Positions 31,559-34,737 of a DNA stretch of 34,737 nt are shown in pieces. The stretch covers positions 1 through 34,737 of the forward strand of contig JAKALB010000015.1 of the NCBI GenBank assembly GCA_021813365.1. Direction: 5' to 3'. Position 1 is the first letter of the stretch, and each line of letters starts with the position of its first letter. The notes beneath the pieces are model-generated. The model worked only from the letters and a program-made list of their open reading frames with translations. It had not been told where the DNA came from and did no database searches. The translations under genes and the position numbers were made by a program. Source of the stretch: Pseudomonadota bacterium (lineage in GTDB: Bacteria; Pseudomonadota; Alphaproteobacteria; Rhodobacterales; Rhodobacteraceae).

Positions 31559-33103
31559 ATGAACGATCAGGTGGCAGGACGGCGCGCGCGGGGCGGGGGC
31601 GGGGCGACGCGCCGGGCCGAGCGGACGGCGGTCAGTTTCGAGACCGCGCGTTTCATCGAGCGCAACATCCCGAATTTCGAGATCCTGAACGAGGAAGCGT
31701 TGCAGATCATCGAAAGGAACGCGGAGACCGTTCTGGAAGAGATCGGGGTGAACTTCGTGGAGAATCCCGAGGCCCTGCGGCGCTGGCGCGAGGCGGGCGC
31801 CGATGTGCAGGGCGAAAGGGTGCACATTCCGCGCGGTCTGGCCCGGCAGCTTTGTGCCAGCGCACCGCGGGCCTTCACGCAGCACGCCCGCAACCCGGCT
31901 CGCAGCGTGGAAATCGGCGGGCGCAACCTGGTACTGGCGCCGGTATACGGCCCGCCCTTCGTGCGCGACATGGAGGGCGGCCGCCGCTATGCCACGCTGG
32001 AGGATTTCCGGAAGTTCGTGAAGCTGGGCTACATGTCGAAGTGGCTGCACCATTCGGGTGGCACGGTCTGCGAGCCGACCGACATTCCGGTCAACAAGCG
32101 CCATCTCGACATGCTGATGGCGCATATGACGTTGAGCGACAAGCCCTTCATGGGCTCGGTCACGGCGCCGGAGCGGGCCGAGGATTCGGTGGCGATGGCG
32201 AAGATCCTGTTCGGTGCGGATTTCGTCGACCGGAACACGGTGATGACCAGCCTGGTCAACATCAACAGCCCCATGACCTTTGACGGCATCATGATGGGTG
32301 CGCTGGAGGTCTATGCCCGGGCGAACCAGGCAGCGATCGTGTCGCCCTTCATCGTGGGCGGGGCCATGGCGCCGGTGACGGTGGCGGGCACGCTGACGCA
32401 GGTGCTGGCCGAGGTTCTGGCCGGTGTGGCCTACAGCCAGCTGGTGCGCAAGGGCGCGCCGGTGATCGCCGGGGCTTTCGTGACCTCGATCGACATGAAT
32501 TCGGGGGCGCCGACCTTCGGCACGCCCGAGGCGAGCCACATCACCTATGGCGCGGGCCAACTGGTGCGGCGCCTGGGGCTGCCCTACCGTTCGGCCGGGG
32601 CTTTCTGCGGCTCGAAACTGCCCGATGCGCAGGCGGCATATGAAAGTGCCAACAGCCTGAACATGGGGCTTCTTTCGGGTGTCAACTTCATGCTGCATGC
32701 CTGCGGCTGGCTGGAAGGCGGGCTGGTCTCGTCCTTCGAGAAGTTCGTGATGGATGCCGATCAGCTGGGTATCCTGCATCACCTGGCCCAGGGCGTGGCC
32801 ATCGACGAGAACGGCCAGGCGATGGACGCGATCCGCGAAGTGGGCCCGGGCGGCCATTACCTGGGGTGCGCGCATACTCAGGCGAACTTCAAGTCGGCCT
32901 TCTGGCGCACCGACCTTCTGGACTACAAGCCCTTCGAGACCTGGGCGGAAGAGGGCGGTCGCGACACGATGCAGTTGGCCAGCGAACGGGTGAAGAAGCT
33001 CTTGGCAGATTACCAGCAGCCGGCGCTGGACGAAGGCATTGCCGAAGGGCTGGCGGATTTTGTGGCCCGCCGCAAGGCCTCGATGCCGGACGCATTCATC
33101 TGA
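31559..33103 (+). CDS. MttB-superfamily methyltransferase (non-pyrrolysine)
   Basis: 514 aa from ATG 31559, chosen because GGAGG lies 5 nt before it; an adjacent ATG (31556) is too close. The whole length resembles the trimethylamine methyltransferase superfamily: [56 protein letters not shown], and [22 protein letters not shown]. There is no in-frame TAG, so it lacks pyrrolysine; such members (MtgB, MtpB and others) demethylate quaternary amines such as glycine betaine onto a corrinoid protein. No corrinoid protein or activase is encoded nearby. The leader has a 7-bp hairpin (31454-31460 with 31471-31477). The exact methylamine is unknown. Confidence 0.9.
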   Translation: MNDQVAGRRARGGGGATRRAERTAVSFETARFIERNIPNFEILNEEALQIIERNAETVLEEIGVNFVENPEALRRWREAGADVQGERVHIPRGLARQLCASAPRAFTQHARNPARSVEIGGRNLVLAPVYGPPFVRDMEGGRRYATLEDFRKFVKLGYMSKWLHHSGGTVCEPTDIPVNKRHLDMLMAHMTLSDKPFMGSVTAPERAEDSVAMAKILFGADFVDRNTVMTSLVNINSPMTFDGIMMGALEVYARANQAAIVSPFIVGGAMAPVTVAGTLTQVLAEVLAGVAYSQLVRKGAPVIAGAFVTSIDMNSGAPTFGTPEASHITYGAGQLVRRLGLPYRSAGAFCGSKLPDAQAAYESANSLNMGLLSGVNFMLHACGWLEGGLVSSFEKFVMDADQLGILHHLAQGVAIDENGQAMDAIREVGPGGHYLGCAHTQANFKSAFWRTDLLDYKPFETWAEEGGRDTMQLASERVKKLLADYQQPALDEGIAEGLADFVARRKASMPDAFI

Positions 33104-33124
33104 TCCGGCTCGCCGGAAGATCGG

Positions 33125-33152
33125 AAGGCCCCGCCGGATCGGCGGGGCCTTT
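33125..33152 (+). terminator. Terminator of the mttB-like gene (possibly bidirectional)
   Basis: AAGGCCCCGCC, loop GGATC, GGCGGGGCCTT: an 11-bp perfect stem 21 nt after the stop, followed by TTTG. It also lies just past the DUF6477 stop on the other strand. Confidence 0.85.
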
Positions 33153-33157
33153 GCCAT

Positions 33158-33448
33158 TCAGACCAGCCGCATCGGCTCGCGCGGGAGCATGCGCGCCTCG
33201 CCAAGGACGGCGATCAGCACGTCGACATGACGGTTGATCGAGTAGGCGGCATCGCCCGATCGCCGGGTTTGTTCGATCCGCTGTTCCACTTCCAGAAGGC
33301 GCCACAGGGCACGGTCGGGCGGCAGGTCGGTGTCGATCAGCCGGCGCAGGTCGCGGTCACGGCGATAATCGGCCAGGCCGAAACGCGCGGCCCGGATCAG
33401 CAGGGCCGGACGGCGGAGGTCGGAAAGCAAGCTGCGGAAGTCGGTCAT
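33158..33448 (-). CDS. DUF6477-family protein
   Basis: 96 aa from ATG 33448, with GAGG about 9 nt upstream. It looks like the small Rhodobacterales family DUF6477: SLLSDLRRPALLIRAARFGLADYRRDRDLRRLI, a middle LWRLLEVEQRIEQTRRSGDAAYSINRHVDVLIAVLGEAR, and a short tail. Helical, Arg-rich, cytosolic, function unknown. It is divergent from a DUF6456 gene across a gap containing a CtrA box and a TTGCAT palindrome, so cell-cycle or motility-type control is possible. The family name is from memory and moderately sure. Confidence 0.75.
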   Translation of the reverse strand: MTDFRSLLSDLRRPALLIRAARFGLADYRRDRDLRRLIDTDLPPDRALWRLLEVEQRIEQTRRSGDAAYSINRHVDVLIAVLGEARMLPREPMRLV

Positions 33449-33478
33449 GTGAATCGCCCTCAGGTTGTAAAAGCAGCA

Positions 33479-33491
33479 TTGCATGATGCAA
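33479..33491. promoter_or_regulatory. TTGCAT-G-ATGCAA palindrome upstream of the DUF6477 gene
   Basis: Perfect 6-bp arms around one base, 31 nt before the DUF6477 start. On the minus strand TTGCAT-16 nt-TACAAC would be a weak promoter, so the palindrome may cover its -35. Confidence 0.45.
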
Positions 33492-33579
33492 ACCGCCGTT
33501 GCACGAATGCGGAAAACGGCGCGCGCTGCTTAAGAATTGGTTTAAGAAACCTGCACAATGCTAAGCAGTATCGAGGAAA

Positions 33580-33594
33580 TTAACCCTCGATTAA
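33580..33594. promoter_or_regulatory. CtrA-type binding site (TTAA-N7-TTAA)
   Basis: TTAACCCTCGATTAA is a perfect full CtrA box with TTAACC on both halves. A near-site TTAA-N8-TTAA lies at 33530-33545. It sits between the divergent DUF6477 and DUF6456 genes, 58 nt before the latter. Confidence 0.65.
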
Positions 33595-33651
33595 CCAACT
33601 CTACCATCGGTTGAGCCGGTTGACGCAGCGAGGTATCCCTTGTCGGGGACG

Positions 33652-34737
33652 ATGAACTTTCCGAACGATCCCGCCTTGTGGGCCCCGCACCCGGAATGGC
33701 TGCCGCGCGCCGTGCGACTGTATCTCGACCATGTGGTCGGCGGATTGTCGCTGCGCGCCCTGGCGCGGCGCGAGGGCTGCAATGCCTCGACGGTGTTGCG
33801 GCTGGTGCGCCGCTATGAGGGGCGGCGGGACGATCTGCTGCTGGATCAGGCGCTGACCGAACTGGCCGAAGTGTCGCGCCGGCCGCATTCACCGGATTTC
33901 CCTCTCCTGCATGACCCAGACAAGGATCCCGCCATGACCGTTCCGTTTCGACCTGTCGATGAAGCCACCCTGCAGCGCGAGGGCCGCCGCGTGCTGCGCC
34001 GTCTGACCGAGCCGGGGGCCTTCCTGGCCATCGCCCCCGATATGGAGAAGGCCGCGGTGATGCGGGCGATCGGCGGCGCGCAGCCGGTCACGACCACCAC
34101 GATGGAGCGCCGCGTGGCCCAGGCCTTTGCCCTGAAGGACTGGATTGCCTGCACGCGGCCGGGGCGGATTTCCCGCTATGAAGTGACCCAGGCGGGCCGG
34201 TCGGCGCTGCGCCGGATGGTCGAGGCCGAGGAGGGCGCGCGGCCTGGCCTGGCCGAAGCGCAAAGCCCCTTTGCCGCCCAGCACCGCGTGATGGAGGAGC
34301 GCGAGTTCCACGATGCGGACGGGCGGCGCAAGGCCCGGGTGAACCTGACCGAAAGCCCGGTGCAGGTGCTGGGCCGCCGGCGCGACAAGACGGGCCAGCC
34401 CTTTCTGTCGGCCGATCTGGTGGGCGCGGCGGAACGGCTGCGCGAGGATTTCGAAGTGGCGCAGATGGGCGGGCCGCGCGTGGCGCAGAACTGGGACCGG
34501 TTCCTGACCGTGTCGGACCGCGGCAATTTTCGCGGTGACAGCGGCCTGGCCGAAGGCCCGCGTGCGGCGCGCGACCGGGTGCAGGCGGCGCTGAAATGCC
34601 TGACCCATCCGCTGGATGATCTGGTGCTGCTGGTCTGTTGCCACCTGCACGGAATCGAAACCGCCGAAATGCGGCTGGGCCTGACCGCGCGATCCGGCAA
34701 GGAACTGCTGCGCGTCGCCCTGACCTATCTGCGCCGG
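33652..34737 (+). CDS. Helix-turn-helix/DUF6456 protein (3' end outside window)
   Basis: An open frame from ATG 33652 to the window end, 362 codons without a stop, so the C-terminus is missing. The N-terminal ~60 residues read as a helix-turn-helix of the resolvase/sigma-like kind (LDHVVGGLSLRALARREGCNASTVLRLVRRYE). A winged-helix-like region follows (RISRYEVTQAGRSALRRM). The C-terminal part has the DUF6456 look: GAAERLREDFEVAQMGGPRVAQNWDRF and VLLVCCHLHGIETAEMRLGLTARSGKELLRVAL. Probably a DNA-binding regulator. The CtrA box upstream suggests it belongs to the CtrA network. The start is the only near ATG; GGGGA lies just 2 nt before it. Confidence 0.8.
   Translation, partial: MNFPNDPALWAPHPEWLPRAVRLYLDHVVGGLSLRALARREGCNASTVLRLVRRYEGRRDDLLLDQALTELAEVSRRPHSPDFPLLHDPDKDPAMTVPFRPVDEATLQREGRRVLRRLTEPGAFLAIAPDMEKAAVMRAIGGAQPVTTTTMERRVAQAFALKDWIACTRPGRISRYEVTQAGRSALRRMVEAEEGARPGLAEAQSPFAAQHRVMEEREFHDADGRRKARVNLTESPVQVLGRRRDKTGQPFLSADLVGAAERLREDFEVAQMGGPRVAQNWDRFLTVSDRGNFRGDSGLAEGPRAARDRVQAALKCLTHPLDDLVLLVCCHLHGIETAEMRLGLTARSGKELLRVALTYLRR

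Noticed and set aside
1-34737. CRISPR array, rRNA, toxin-antitoxin or phage-defence cassette
   Set aside because: I looked for regularly spaced repeats, rRNA sequence and typical gene pairs and found none.

Overview
The window is chromosomal DNA from an alphaproteobacterium of the Rhodobacteraceae (Paracoccus/Rhodobacter type). It is very GC-rich. It carries small families I associate with Rhodobacterales (DUF6477, DUF6456, an Arg-rich DUF1127 protein), a perfect CtrA-type box, a KDO pathway gene, and an aroK-aroB block beside xerD. I see no phage, insertion sequence, CRISPR array or rRNA. One tRNA (Gln-UUG) is present. The first and last genes run off the window.

Layout. 1-7 kb: the C-terminal end of a HerA-like ATPase. 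Next is a leftward operon (44-aa membrane protein, 514-aa exported protein, xerD, CNNM/CBS transporter), divergent from aroK-aroB. 7-9.5 kb: tRNA-Gln, a BaiN/HI0933-type flavoprotein and kdsA. 9.6-13.4 kb: capsule-export genes (kpsE- and kpsT-like, no kpsM) and a divergent NhaA-type antiporter. 13.5-15.8 kb: a MITE-like repeat, an SseB-family gene and rplM-rpsI with clear promoter and terminator. 15.8-18 kb: DUF1127 and MocR-type regulator genes, divergent across an operator-rich gap, then an unknown 89-aa gene. 18.2-21.1 kb: a polyamine-type ABC transporter (two permeases, one ATPase, no binding protein). 21.1-25.4 kb: leftward tetR, ppk2, alpha/beta hydrolase, metA and an unknown P-loop ATPase. 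25.5-28.7 kb: three leftward transporters (two EamA, one MFS). 29-33.1 kb: nitroreductase, guaA and an MttB-family methyltransferase. 33.1-34.7 kb: divergent DUF6477 and DUF6456 genes around a CtrA box.

Most genes are core metabolism: shikimate pathway, KDO, methionine, GMP, ribosomal proteins. The strongest unexplained signals are regulatory. GATACAA elements surround the mocR/DUF1127 promoters, and a perfect 9-bp-arm dyad of the same sequence lies inside mocR, written in codons that look unusual for this genome. A dispersed hairpin-plus-GATATTTG repeat occurs at four intergenic loci, one of them a 164-bp element with terminal inverted repeats. I read coordinates by hand from the sequence. 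Family names rest on recognised motifs, not on database searches.
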